DNA from: Streptomyces panaciradicis
GTDB taxonomy: Bacteria > Actinomycetota > Actinomycetes > Streptomycetales > Streptomycetaceae
Reading direction: 5' to 3'
NCBI RefSeq assembly: GCF_023516615.1
Contig: NZ_JAMGBF010000083.1
Coordinates: 1 to 64,000 of the forward strand
DNA length: 64,000 nt
Position numbers and translations under genes: made by a program. Below the pieces are notes generated by a model. The model had not been told where the DNA came from. It ran no database searches and saw only the letters and a list, made by a program, of their open reading frames with translations. Positions 34,097-42,241 of this stretch are shown here, one piece after another. The stretch's first letter is position 1. Each line of letters starts with the position of its first letter.

Positions 34097-35008
34097 ATGA
34101 ACCTGGCCCGACTCGATCTCAACCTCGTCGTCGCCCTGCGGGCCCTGCTGGAGGAGCGCAACGTCACCCGTGCCGGACAGCGCGTCGGCCTCAGCCAGCC
34201 CGCGATGAGCGCCGCCCTCGCCCGGCTGCGCAGGCACTTCGACGACGACCTGCTCGCCCGCGTCGGCGGCCACTACGAGCTCACCGCACTGGGCCAGATG
34301 CTCCTGGACCGCACCGCCACCGCCTACGACGTGCTGGAACGGCTCTTCGCCAGCCAGGCCGACTTCGATCCGGCCAAGGAGAACCGCGAGTTCAAGCTGC
34401 TGGCGTCGGACTACGCCGTGGCCGTCTTCGGCACCGAACTGGCCCGCGTGGTGCACGAGGAGGCTCCCGGCATCCGGCTGCGCTTCACCCACACGCCGAC
34501 GACCGTCGTGGACGACACCGCCACCCTGCTGAGCGCGAGCGACGGGCTGCTCATGCCGCACGGCGTCATCAGCGACTTCCCCGCCACCGACCTCTTCGAC
34601 GACCGCTGGGTCTTCCTGGTGGCGCGCGACCACCCGAGCGTCGACGACCGCCTCACCCGCAAGGACCTGGAACGGCTGCCCTGGGTGACGTACCAGCGGA
34701 CCTACGACGCCCCCGCGGTGCGCCAGCTCGGCATGCTGGGCGTCGAGCCACGCGTCGAGGTCTCCGTCGACAGCTTCCAGCTGCTGCCGCTGCTGGTGGC
34801 CGGCACCCGGCGGGTCGCCCTCGTGCAGTCGCGCCTGGCCCGGCTGCTGGAACCCATCGCCGACGTCCGCGTGGTGGAACCGCCGTACGAGGCCGTACCG
34901 CTGCGGGAGGCGTTGTGGTGGCATCCGGTGCACACGCACGACGCCGCCCACATCTGGCTGCGCGAGACGGCCGCGCGGGTGGGGGCGCGGGTGCAGTCGG
35001 AGAGCTGA
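34097..35008 (+). CDS. LysR-family transcriptional regulator of catabolic operon 1
   Basis: The protein has 303 residues. The N-terminal wHTH (about residues 4-62) reads LDLNLVVALRALLEERNVTR and LSQPAMSAALARLRRHF, followed by the effector-binding domain. The pattern resembles NodD/SyrM and NahR-like regulators that sense aromatic inducers. The ATG at 34097 follows GAGGGAAGCGC; an earlier in-frame GTG lacks a site. Its divergent position to a ten-gene aromatic operon strongly suggests that it activates that operon in response to a pathway compound. Confidence 0.88.
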   Translation: MNLARLDLNLVVALRALLEERNVTRAGQRVGLSQPAMSAALARLRRHFDDDLLARVGGHYELTALGQMLLDRTATAYDVLERLFASQADFDPAKENREFKLLASDYAVAVFGTELARVVHEEAPGIRLRFTHTPTTVVDDTATLLSASDGLLMPHGVISDFPATDLFDDRWVFLVARDHPSVDDRLTRKDLERLPWVTYQRTYDAPAVRQLGMLGVEPRVEVSVDSFQLLPLLVAGTRRVALVQSRLARLLEPIADVRVVEPPYEAVPLREALWWHPVHTHDAAHIWLRETAARVGARVQSES

Positions 35009-35212
35009 GGGGCGGGGCGGGTGACCGTGTCACCGCGCCATCCACGCGCTGGATCAGCTCCATCGCAAACTTGGATGACGGAGGGACTGGGCAGGCCGGG
35101 GCCCGGAACGCATAGTCGTGGCACACCGCCGCGCCGCCGCAGGCCGCCACCGGGCGCCGTCCGCCCGTCCGCCGCGCGGTGACCCTCCCCGCCCACGTTC
35201 CGGAGTGCCGCC

Positions 35213-36451
35213 ATGCCCGCTTCCGCCGCTCTGCCCGCTCACGAACACACGGAGGACCCGGCCGTCGGGGGCAGGCTGCCGGCCGTGCTGCTGATGGCCG
35301 GCAGCTGCCTGCCGATCCTGGGCGCGGTCCTGATCGCCCCGGTGCTTCCCCGCATGCAGGACCACTTCGGGGACGTTCCCGGCAACGCCGTCCTCGTCCC
35401 GCTCGTCCTCACCGTCCCGGCCCTCTCGCTGGCCGTCCTCGCGCCGTTCGCCGGCGCCCTCGTGGACCGGCTCGGCCGCAAGCGCCTGCTGGTCACCGCC
35501 ACCGTCCTGTACGCCCTGTTCGGCACCGCGCCGCTGTGGCTGTCGTCGCTGTACGGCATCGTCGCCAGCCGGGTCCTCGTCGGCGTCGCCGAAGCGGCCA
35601 TCATGACCTGCTGCACCACGCTGATCGGCGACTACTACACCGGACGCACCCGCGACCGGTACCTCGCGCTGCAGACCATGTGCGCGTCGGCGTCCGCGAC
35701 CCTCTTCTTCGTCCTCGGCGGCGCGCTGGGCTCGGCGGGCTGGCGGGCACCCTTCTGGCTCTACCTCGTAGGACTGCTGCTCGCCCCGGCCATGGCGCGT
35801 GTGCTGCCCGCCCCGCAGCCGGCCGCGCTCCCGGCCGGTGAGCCGACGGCGGCGGACCGGCGTCCCTTCCCGCTGCGGCGCATGGCCGGCATCTGCCTGC
35901 TGACCGTCTTCGGCGCGGCCGTCTTCTACACCGTGCCCGTGGAGATGTCCTACCTCATGGACGACCTCGGCGTGCACTCCACCGGCGTGGTGGGCGCCGC
36001 CACGGCGCTCGCCAGCGCGGCCACCGTCCTCGGCTCGGTGCTGTTCACCCGGCTCGCCGACCGGGCGCGCCGCCGCCTTCCCGCCGTACTCGCCGTGTGC
36101 GCCGCGGGCTTCGTCCTGATGGGCGCCACCGACCGTCTTCCCCTGCTCATCGCCGGGGCCGTCGTCAACTGCGTCGGTACCGGGATGCTGCTGCCGTCCC
36201 TGCTGACCGTGGCGCTGTCCCGGCTCGCCTACGCCGACCGCGGGCGGGGCACCGGCCTGTGGACGTCGGCCTTCTTCCTCGGCGAGTTCGCCTGCCCGCT
36301 TGCCCTGCTCGCCGCCCAGAACACCCTGGGCACCCTGGCCTCGGCCGTCCTGCTCCTCGGCATCCTGACCCTGCTGGTCTCGGCGGCGTTGCTGCCACTG
36401 ACCCGCCGGGCGCCCGAGGCGCTGCCGCAGGCCGCTCCCGAGAGCGTCTGA
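35213..36451 (+). CDS. MFS transporter
   Basis: The protein has 412 residues with 12 predicted membrane helices. Motif A of the major facilitator family appears as GALVDRLGRKRLLV after helix 2, and a loop DRARRRLP mirrors it in the second half. The N-terminus is short and soluble. The ATG at 35213 is preceded by a weak GGAGTGCCGCC site. It lies downstream of the LysR gene in the same direction, 204 bases away. It could import the aromatic substrate or export a toxic intermediate; the short size and 12-helix form fit drug/H+ antiporters. Confidence 0.83.
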   Translation: MPASAALPAHEHTEDPAVGGRLPAVLLMAGSCLPILGAVLIAPVLPRMQDHFGDVPGNAVLVPLVLTVPALSLAVLAPFAGALVDRLGRKRLLVTATVLYALFGTAPLWLSSLYGIVASRVLVGVAEAAIMTCCTTLIGDYYTGRTRDRYLALQTMCASASATLFFVLGGALGSAGWRAPFWLYLVGLLLAPAMARVLPAPQPAALPAGEPTAADRRPFPLRRMAGICLLTVFGAAVFYTVPVEMSYLMDDLGVHSTGVVGAATALASAATVLGSVLFTRLADRARRRLPAVLAVCAAGFVLMGATDRLPLLIAGAVVNCVGTGMLLPSLLTVALSRLAYADRGRGTGLWTSAFFLGEFACPLALLAAQNTLGTLASAVLLLGILTLLVSAALLPLTRRAPEALPQAAPESV

Positions 36452-36477
36452 CGGTCCCGGGCGGGGGCGCCAGGGGC

Positions 36478-37248
36478 CTACCGGGGCTCGGGTTCTTCCC
36501 GGGTGATCTCCGGTTCCAGGCCCTCGGTGACCGCTGTGCGGTCCCGGCCCACGTCCGAACGCCAGGCCTCGAACGCCCACGCGGTCACCGCGACCACGGC
36601 GAGGCCGAGGAGCCAGCCGCCCAGAACGTCGCTGCACCAGTGCACACCGAGGGCGACCCTGGTGAAACCGACGCCGACCACCGAGAACACCGCGACGCAC
36701 CAGCACACGACCCGCCAGGCCCGCGGTATCAGCGGCAGCAGCACCAGCAGGAAGATGCCGAAGGACGTGGTGGCGGTCATGGCGTGGCCGGAGGGAAAGG
36801 AGTACCCGGGCGCATGGGCCACCGGGTCCTGCAGCGCGGGCCGCGCCCGCTCCACCACCGTCTTGACCAGCAGGCCGATCAGGCCGCCCGCCACGGCGGT
36901 CACCGCCGCCCAGGCCGCCAGGCGCCAGGCCCGGCGGTACAGCAGCCACGCCGTGAGTACGGCGACCGCCAGGCGCAGCGTCACCGGGTCCCAGACCCAG
37001 TCGGACAGCAGGTGCAGCACGCTCCTCCAGGCCGGATGGCCGATCACCTGCGCGTGCAGTCGTCGCGCGGCGCCGGTGTCCAGGCGTTGCAGCGGCCGCC
37101 ACCGGTCCTCGACCAGGATCAGCAGCAGTCCGAACAGGACCGCGCTGACGGCGGCGATGCCGGCGGAGACGAGCAGTCGCGCACCGAACCTGCGGTCGGC
37201 CTGGCGGGGCTGTCGAGTTGATGGACGCAGGGTGGAGTTGGTGCCCAT
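36478..37248 (-). CDS. PAP2-family membrane phosphatase
   Basis: The protein has 256 residues and about five to six helices. The three phosphatase motifs are present: KTVVERARP, PSGHAMTATT, and TRVALGVHWCSDVLGG with the catalytic His and Asp. PAP2 enzymes remove phosphate from phosphatidic acid, phosphatidylglycerol phosphate or polyprenyl pyrophosphate. A charged tail follows the last helix. Its ATG lies one base after the YihY stop, so it is the last gene of a three-gene lipid operon starting at 39957. Confidence 0.87.
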   Translation of the reverse strand: MGTNSTLRPSTRQPRQADRRFGARLLVSAGIAAVSAVLFGLLLILVEDRWRPLQRLDTGAARRLHAQVIGHPAWRSVLHLLSDWVWDPVTLRLAVAVLTAWLLYRRAWRLAAWAAVTAVAGGLIGLLVKTVVERARPALQDPVAHAPGYSFPSGHAMTATTSFGIFLLVLLPLIPRAWRVVCWCVAVFSVVGVGFTRVALGVHWCSDVLGGWLLGLAVVAVTAWAFEAWRSDVGRDRTAVTEGLEPEITREEPEPR

Positions 37249-37249
37249 G

Positions 37250-38203
37250 TCAGACTCCCGGATCTTCCTGGATCGGCCCGGGACGGAGGCCGCGTACCGC
37301 TTCCAGTTGTGCTGCGAAGGACAGGCCCAGCAGCAGCGCGATGGAGGTGAGGTAGGCCCACAGCAGCAGCGACATGAAGGCGCTGAGGGGGCCGTAGATG
37401 GTGTCGAAGGAGCCGCTGATGTTCAGGTAGAGGCTCAGCAGCCAGGTCAGGGTCATCCACAGGACGAGGTACACGGCGGCTCCGAAGGCCAGCCAGGTGT
37501 AGCCGGGCTGGTTGCGCCGTGGTGAACGGCGGAAGACGGCGCTCGCCGAGATGAGGGCGAGCAGCAGACCGAAGGGCCAGCGCAGGACGGTCCAGGCGCG
37601 CAGCGTGCTGTCGTCCAGGTGGTAGACGGTCACGGCCGCCGAGGCGATGTCGCCGCCGGCGATCATGGCGATGAACCCGAGGCCCAGGGGCAGCCCGGCG
37701 CTGAGGGACATCACCAGGCCGCGCAGGTACTTGCGGTGGAAGGGGCGGTCGCGTTCGTTGCCGTAGATGCGGTTCGCGCCCCGCTCGATCTGGCACATGG
37801 CCGTGGTGACGTTCATCAGGGAGAAGACGGCGCCGAACCAGAGGGCGACCTCGGCGCCGGAACCGGACTTGTGGCGGCTGCGGTCGAGTGCGTCGTCGAC
37901 GACCTGCGCGCTGGGGCCCTGGGCGATCCGGTGGATCGTCAGTTCCGCCAGCCTGCCGACGTTCTCGGTGTGCAGGCTGGCGGACAGGCCGACGAAGGCG
38001 ATGGCCAGCGGGATGACCGCCAGGACCGTCTGCAGGGCGAGGGCACGGGCGTGGCTGAAGCCGTCGGCGTAGCGGAAGCGGACGAAGGCGTCGCGCAGCA
38101 GCGACCAGCCGCCGTAGCGGCGCAGCGTGGCCCAGGCCTCGTCGGCGGACAGCTCCTCTCCGCTCATGTCCCGTGTCTCGGGGACCCGTGTGGCAGTACC
38201 CAT
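37250..38203 (-). CDS. YihY/BrkB-family membrane protein
   Basis: The protein has 317 residues with about six membrane helices. The family hallmarks are FSHARALALQTVLAVIPLAIA near residue 50 and GPLSAFMSLLLWAYLTSIALLLG near the end, plus NRIYGNERDRPFHRKYLRGL in the middle. YihY/BrkB proteins are widespread, often misnamed ribonuclease BN, and their function is not settled. The ATG at 38203 overlaps the stop of the upstream fusion gene (TGATG). Its place between two phosphatase genes suggests work in membrane lipid handling. Confidence 0.85.
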   Translation of the reverse strand: MGTATRVPETRDMSGEELSADEAWATLRRYGGWSLLRDAFVRFRYADGFSHARALALQTVLAVIPLAIAFVGLSASLHTENVGRLAELTIHRIAQGPSAQVVDDALDRSRHKSGSGAEVALWFGAVFSLMNVTTAMCQIERGANRIYGNERDRPFHRKYLRGLVMSLSAGLPLGLGFIAMIAGGDIASAAVTVYHLDDSTLRAWTVLRWPFGLLLALISASAVFRRSPRRNQPGYTWLAFGAAVYLVLWMTLTWLLSLYLNISGSFDTIYGPLSAFMSLLLWAYLTSIALLLGLSFAAQLEAVRGLRPGPIQEDPGV

Positions 38204-39957
38204 CACTTCCCCCGGGCGGGCAGCAGCATCTTCAACGCGCCGGGGCTCGCCTCCACGGTCAGGCGGCGGCCGGGGGCGGTGGGATCGCCGTCCAGTTCGC
38301 GGGGCTGGTCGCGCTCGAAGGTGAACTCGGCGTGCCGGAAGGTGAAGAACGCCACGGGGGCGTCGCCGGCTTGGCCGGCGGGGGCGTCGGCGGCCGACCG
38401 GGGCGTGGCGGTGCCGCGCAGCAGCGTCCACAGGGCGCTGATCCACCCTCCGAGACCGTGCGGATCGAGGATGAGCAGATCAAGCCGCCCGTCGTCGGGA
38501 CGCGCGTCCGGCAGCAGCCTCATGCCGCCCTGCACCGCGCCGACGTTGCCGATCAGCACCATGCGGGCGGTGCGTCGATGAGCCGGGGCTCCGTCCAGGC
38601 TCACGTTCACGCTCATCCGCGGAGTGCGCGACCAGACCCGGGGGAGTGCCAGGACGTAGGCGAGCCAGCCCAGGCTGGCCTTCGTCCGGTCGTTGGCGTT
38701 GGCGCGTTGCAGCATCGCCGCGTCCAGGCCGGCGCCGCACATGGCGGCGAAGTGGGTGGCGGGCAGGCCGTCGCCCTCGACGCGGCCGAGGTCGACGCGG
38801 TGTTCGGTGCCGCGCAGGGCGGCGTCGAGGGCGTCGACGGGTGACAACGGCAGGCCCAGATTGCGGGCCAGGAGGTTGCCGGTCCCGCAGGGCACGAGGG
38901 CGAGCGGGACCGTGCTGCCCGCGAGGGCGCCGGCCGCGGCCCGCAGGGTGCCGTCCCCGCCGCAGACCACCACGAGGCTCGCGCCGTCGCGCACCGCCTC
39001 GGTGCTCTGGCCGCCGCCCGGGTCGTCGGCGGTCGTCTCGATGAACTTCGGTGCGCCGTAACCGTGTTCCTCGAGCACCTGCCGAAGAGCGTCGCGGTCG
39101 GCCTGATCGGTGACCGTGGGGTTGAAGACCACCGCGGCGTGCCCGGTGCGCTGTGGGACACCGCCTTCCGCCACGACCCCGGCCGCCCCTGTGGACCGGG
39201 AAGCCGGCGGAGCGGTCACGAAACCGTCCGTGAGCACGGCGCGCCCCACGATCCACAGGGCCAGACCGCCGTTGACGAGGCCGCCCATGACGTCGGTGGG
39301 GTGGTGCATGCCCCGGTAGAGCCGGGCGAGGCCGACCACGATGGGGATCAGGAACACTACGCCGGCCACGACGCGCCGCCACGGGCTGCGCATCCGGGAC
39401 AGCGCGAGCACCGCGAGGCCGCCGTAGACGGCCGTGGCCGCGCCGGTGTGGCCGGAGGTGTAGCTGGAGGTGGGCAGCGAGCCGTCGAGACGGTGCACCT
39501 CGGGCCGGTGCCGGTCGACGGCCACGGTGATGACCAGGAAGACCAGTGACTGCAACGACACCGCGAGCGCGAGGAAGGCGGCCTGCCGCCACATCGGCAG
39601 CCTCGGTATCCAGAGCAGCCCCAGACAGCTCACCAGCGTGACGGCGATCACCGTCCCGGTGTTGCCGGCTTCGGAGGCGAACCACGACAGGGTGGTCAGG
39701 GAGTGCGTCCGCATCCCCTCGAAGCCGGTGTTGACCCTGTCCTCGACCGTCAGCGGCCACAGGTGCCGGGCGGGGCCGGTGATCAGCAGACCGATGCCCA
39801 CCATCAACGCCGCCTGGCAGATGGTCAGCGCCGCGATCCAGCGAACGGACCAGCCGATTCCGCGCGGTGCGGTGCGGCCGTCGCCGGCGGCTGTGCGACC
39901 TCCCGCGGGTCTCTCCCCGGGCAACTCGGCTGGTCTTCCCGATACGGCGGTCGGCAT
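38203..39957 (-). CDS. PAP2 phosphatase - diacylglycerol kinase fusion
   Basis: The protein has 584 residues. Residues about 40-250 form a PAP2 membrane domain: VDRHRPEVHR, TSGHTGAATAVYGG (TSGH in place of PSGH) and ARLYRGMHHPTDVMGG. Residues about 270-580 form a soluble DAG/sphingosine-kinase-type catalytic domain: HAAVVFNPTV, VVVCGGDGTLRAAAGAL and VPCGTGNLLARNLGLP. The fusion could cycle diacylglycerol and phosphatidate, dephosphorylating on one side and rephosphorylating on the other. The ATG at 39957 follows GGGAGTGCGG. It heads the lipid operon and is divergent from the phospholipase D gene. Confidence 0.87.
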   Translation of the reverse strand: MPTAVSGRPAELPGERPAGGRTAAGDGRTAPRGIGWSVRWIAALTICQAALMVGIGLLITGPARHLWPLTVEDRVNTGFEGMRTHSLTTLSWFASEAGNTGTVIAVTLVSCLGLLWIPRLPMWRQAAFLALAVSLQSLVFLVITVAVDRHRPEVHRLDGSLPTSSYTSGHTGAATAVYGGLAVLALSRMRSPWRRVVAGVVFLIPIVVGLARLYRGMHHPTDVMGGLVNGGLALWIVGRAVLTDGFVTAPPASRSTGAAGVVAEGGVPQRTGHAAVVFNPTVTDQADRDALRQVLEEHGYGAPKFIETTADDPGGGQSTEAVRDGASLVVVCGGDGTLRAAAGALAGSTVPLALVPCGTGNLLARNLGLPLSPVDALDAALRGTEHRVDLGRVEGDGLPATHFAAMCGAGLDAAMLQRANANDRTKASLGWLAYVLALPRVWSRTPRMSVNVSLDGAPAHRRTARMVLIGNVGAVQGGMRLLPDARPDDGRLDLLILDPHGLGGWISALWTLLRGTATPRSAADAPAGQAGDAPVAFFTFRHAEFTFERDQPRELDGDPTAPGRRLTVEASPGALKMLLPARGK

Positions 39958-40335
39958 CCGCACTCCCTGATCGACGTGTCGCGGCCGTGGCCGGCCCGAG
40001 GCGTGTCCTCCGGCTCACCGCCGTATGCCCGCAGAACCTCGGTACAGACGCGCCGCGAGGGGGTCGGTCGACGGGGGGTCGGTGCAGGCGGCGGGGGAGT
40101 GCACCGACGGCGCAGGCAAGTCGTCCCGGTGAGAGGTGAGTTGGCGGAGCCGACCCCGGACGGAAGCGGCGTGGCAGAAGAATTCGATTCCTCACGGGAC
40201 GCCCAGGTGGCCGGGCGGGGCGGGCACGAAGGGGGCGGACTTCGGGAGTGCCGCCGTATTCGCCGGGCACGTGGCTTTTCGGGCTGGCTCGTCAGCCCGC
40301 ACCGAACCACCCCTGAAGGTCAACGGGAGACAGAC
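39958..40335. other. Divergent promoter region between two lipid-enzyme genes
   Basis: This 378-bp gap separates the PAP2-kinase fusion (minus) and the phospholipase D gene (plus), so it should hold both promoters. I see no clear consensus promoter, terminator or small gene. The only AT-rich island is around 40175-40190 (AGAAGAATTCGATTCC). Confidence 0.5.
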
Positions 40336-41559
40336 GTGATTCTCGACGGCATACCGGCAGCTTCTTCTGCTCCTGTCCATGCCCCCGCCACCGGTGACGC
40401 GCTCGATGCGCGCAAGCGCCGCCTGCGCCGCCGCCTGGAGCGGCTCATCGGCGTGGCCGCGACCGAAGGCAACGAACTCGTCCCGCTGCGCAACGGCGAC
40501 CAGATCTTCCCCGCCATGCTCGGGGCGATCCGTTCGGCCCGCCACACGATCGACATGATGACGTTCGTGTACTGGCGCGGGCAGATCGCCCGGGACTTCG
40601 CACGCGCCCTCGCCGACCGGGCACGCGCGGGAGTGCGGGTCCGGTTGCTGCTGGACGGCTTCGGGGCCCAGAAGATCGAGCAGCGGTTGCTGGAGGAGAT
40701 GGACGACGCGGGCGTGCAGGTCGCCTGGTTCCGCAGACCCGTGTGGCTGTCACCCTTCAAACAGAACCACCGCTGCCACCGCAAGGCCCTCATCGTCGAC
40801 GAGACCACCGCGTTCACCGGCGGCGTCGGTATCGCGGAGGAGTGGTGCGGCGATGCGCGCGGGCCCGGCGAGTGGCGGGACACCCATGTGCAGGTGCGCG
40901 GTCCGGCGGTCGATGGCGTGGCGGCCGCGTTCGCGCAGAACTGGGCCGAGTGCCACGACGAACTCTTCGACGACCGCGACCGCTTCACCGAACACCGGCA
41001 GCCCGGCTCGTCCGTCGTCCAGGTCGTGCGCGGGTCGGCCAGCATCGGCTGGCAGGACATGCAGACCCTCATCCGCGTCATGCTCACCTCCGCCGAGGAA
41101 CGCTTCCGGCTGGCGACCGCCTACTTCGCCCCCGACACGTACTTCATCGACCTGCTGTGCCAGACCGCCCGGCGCGGTGTGGAGGTGGAGATCCTCCTCC
41201 CCGGGCCGCACACCGATCAGCGTGCCTGCCAGCTCGCGGGCCAGCACCACTACGAGCACCTGCTGGAGGCCGGCGTGCGCATCCGGCAGTACCAGCCGAC
41301 CATGATGCACGCCAAGATCATCACGGTGGACTCGGTGGCGGCCCTGATCGGTTCCACCAACTTCAACCGCCGGTCCATGGACCACGACGAGGAGGTCATG
41401 CTCGCCGTCCTCGACGAGGACTTCACCGCGACTCTCGACCGCGACTACGAGGCGGACCTGAAGAACAGCGTGGACATCGACCTCCGTCGCTGGAGACGAC
41501 GGGCGGTGCTGCAGCGCGCGAAGGAGGCGGCGGTCACTCCGATCCGACGGTTCCTGTGA
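40336..41559 (+). CDS. Phospholipase D-superfamily protein (cardiolipin synthase-like)
   Basis: The protein has 407 residues without membrane helices. Two HKD motifs are visible: HRKALIVDETTAFTGGVG (about residue 150) and HAKIITVDSVAALIGSTNFN (about residue 325), each with the downstream Gly/Ser. This is a complete PLD active site, as in bacterial ClsB/ClsC cardiolipin synthases that join phospholipids by transphosphatidylation. The GTG at 40336 follows GGGAGACAGAC. It is divergent from the PAP2/DAG-kinase/YihY operon, so the four genes probably remodel membrane phospholipids together. Confidence 0.87.
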   Translation: MILDGIPAASSAPVHAPATGDALDARKRRLRRRLERLIGVAATEGNELVPLRNGDQIFPAMLGAIRSARHTIDMMTFVYWRGQIARDFARALADRARAGVRVRLLLDGFGAQKIEQRLLEEMDDAGVQVAWFRRPVWLSPFKQNHRCHRKALIVDETTAFTGGVGIAEEWCGDARGPGEWRDTHVQVRGPAVDGVAAAFAQNWAECHDELFDDRDRFTEHRQPGSSVVQVVRGSASIGWQDMQTLIRVMLTSAEERFRLATAYFAPDTYFIDLLCQTARRGVEVEILLPGPHTDQRACQLAGQHHYEHLLEAGVRIRQYQPTMMHAKIITVDSVAALIGSTNFNRRSMDHDEEVMLAVLDEDFTATLDRDYEADLKNSVDIDLRRWRRRAVLQRAKEAAVTPIRRFL

Positions 41560-41614
41560 TCGGCGAGCGCCGCCAGGGCGGGTGGCCGACCGTGCCGCGG
41601 TCGCTCAGGCCCCC

Positions 41615-42013
41615 TCACACGCCATGCCACTCGCCCAGCCGGCCGGGCGCGCCTGTTGCGACGAAGCGGCGCACCAGGTCCCATGCGCGGTCGACAGCGA
41701 GGACGAAGTCGCCGCTGAACGCCGCGAGGTCATCCATGACGGGGACGTGGAGCACGGTGTCCGCCGCGGCGGTACCGTCTCCGGCCAGAAGGAAGGTCCT
41801 GTCGGCGTCCATGAGATGCAGGACTCCCCGATCGCCCTGGAAGCCCAGCGCCAACAAGGGGAACTCGGCGTCCGGCAGGCGGACTTCGAGGTACCCCCGG
41901 CCGCGGGAGCGCAGTTCGCCGAAGTGCTTCGTCAACTCCGACATGTCGGAGCATCTCTCCACCGCGCGGAACCGCCCCGACTCCGGTGCCGTCGCCGCCC
42001 ACGTCACACTCAT
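41615..42013 (-). CDS. Imm1-like immunity protein (tentative)
   Basis: The protein has 132 residues. A pattern GYLEVRLPDAEFPLLALGF, GVLHLMDADRTFLLAGDG and a C-terminal WDLVRRFVATGAPGRLGEW matches my memory of Streptomyces Imm1-type immunity proteins that neutralise deaminase or nuclease toxins. The ATG at 42013 has AAGG eight bases upstream. No toxin gene lies beside it, so if the family call is right it is an orphan immunity gene. Assignment is by pattern memory only; it could be another small alpha/beta family. Confidence 0.5.
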   Translation of the reverse strand: MSVTWAATAPESGRFRAVERCSDMSELTKHFGELRSRGRGYLEVRLPDAEFPLLALGFQGDRGVLHLMDADRTFLLAGDGTAAADTVLHVPVMDDLAAFSGDFVLAVDRAWDLVRRFVATGAPGRLGEWHGV

Positions 42014-42226
42014 CCCCGCACCTTCGACGCGCGTCTGCTGACCGGCCCTCACTCTTGCCGCTCCGTGGCATCGGTCGGGGGGCGATTTCGTGCGAGTTTC
42101 GTCACGTCCGGTGCCGCCGGCCTGTGTGAATCCTCCGCGCCGGGCCCCTGATTCGGGCGTCTGTGCCGTGGTGGGGCGGGCTTCTGCCACGCACGGAACG
42201 CTTTCGAGGTCAAGGGAGCTGCACTG

Positions 42227-42241
42227 TAGATTTCCGGGTCA
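42227..42241 (+). promoter_or_regulatory. -10 element implying leaderless transcript for the SARP gene
   Basis: TAGATT (42227-42232) ends nine bases before the ATG at 42241, and no ribosome-binding site precedes that ATG. Transcription would start at or within two bases of the start codon, giving a leaderless mRNA, which is common in Streptomyces. Confidence 0.45.
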
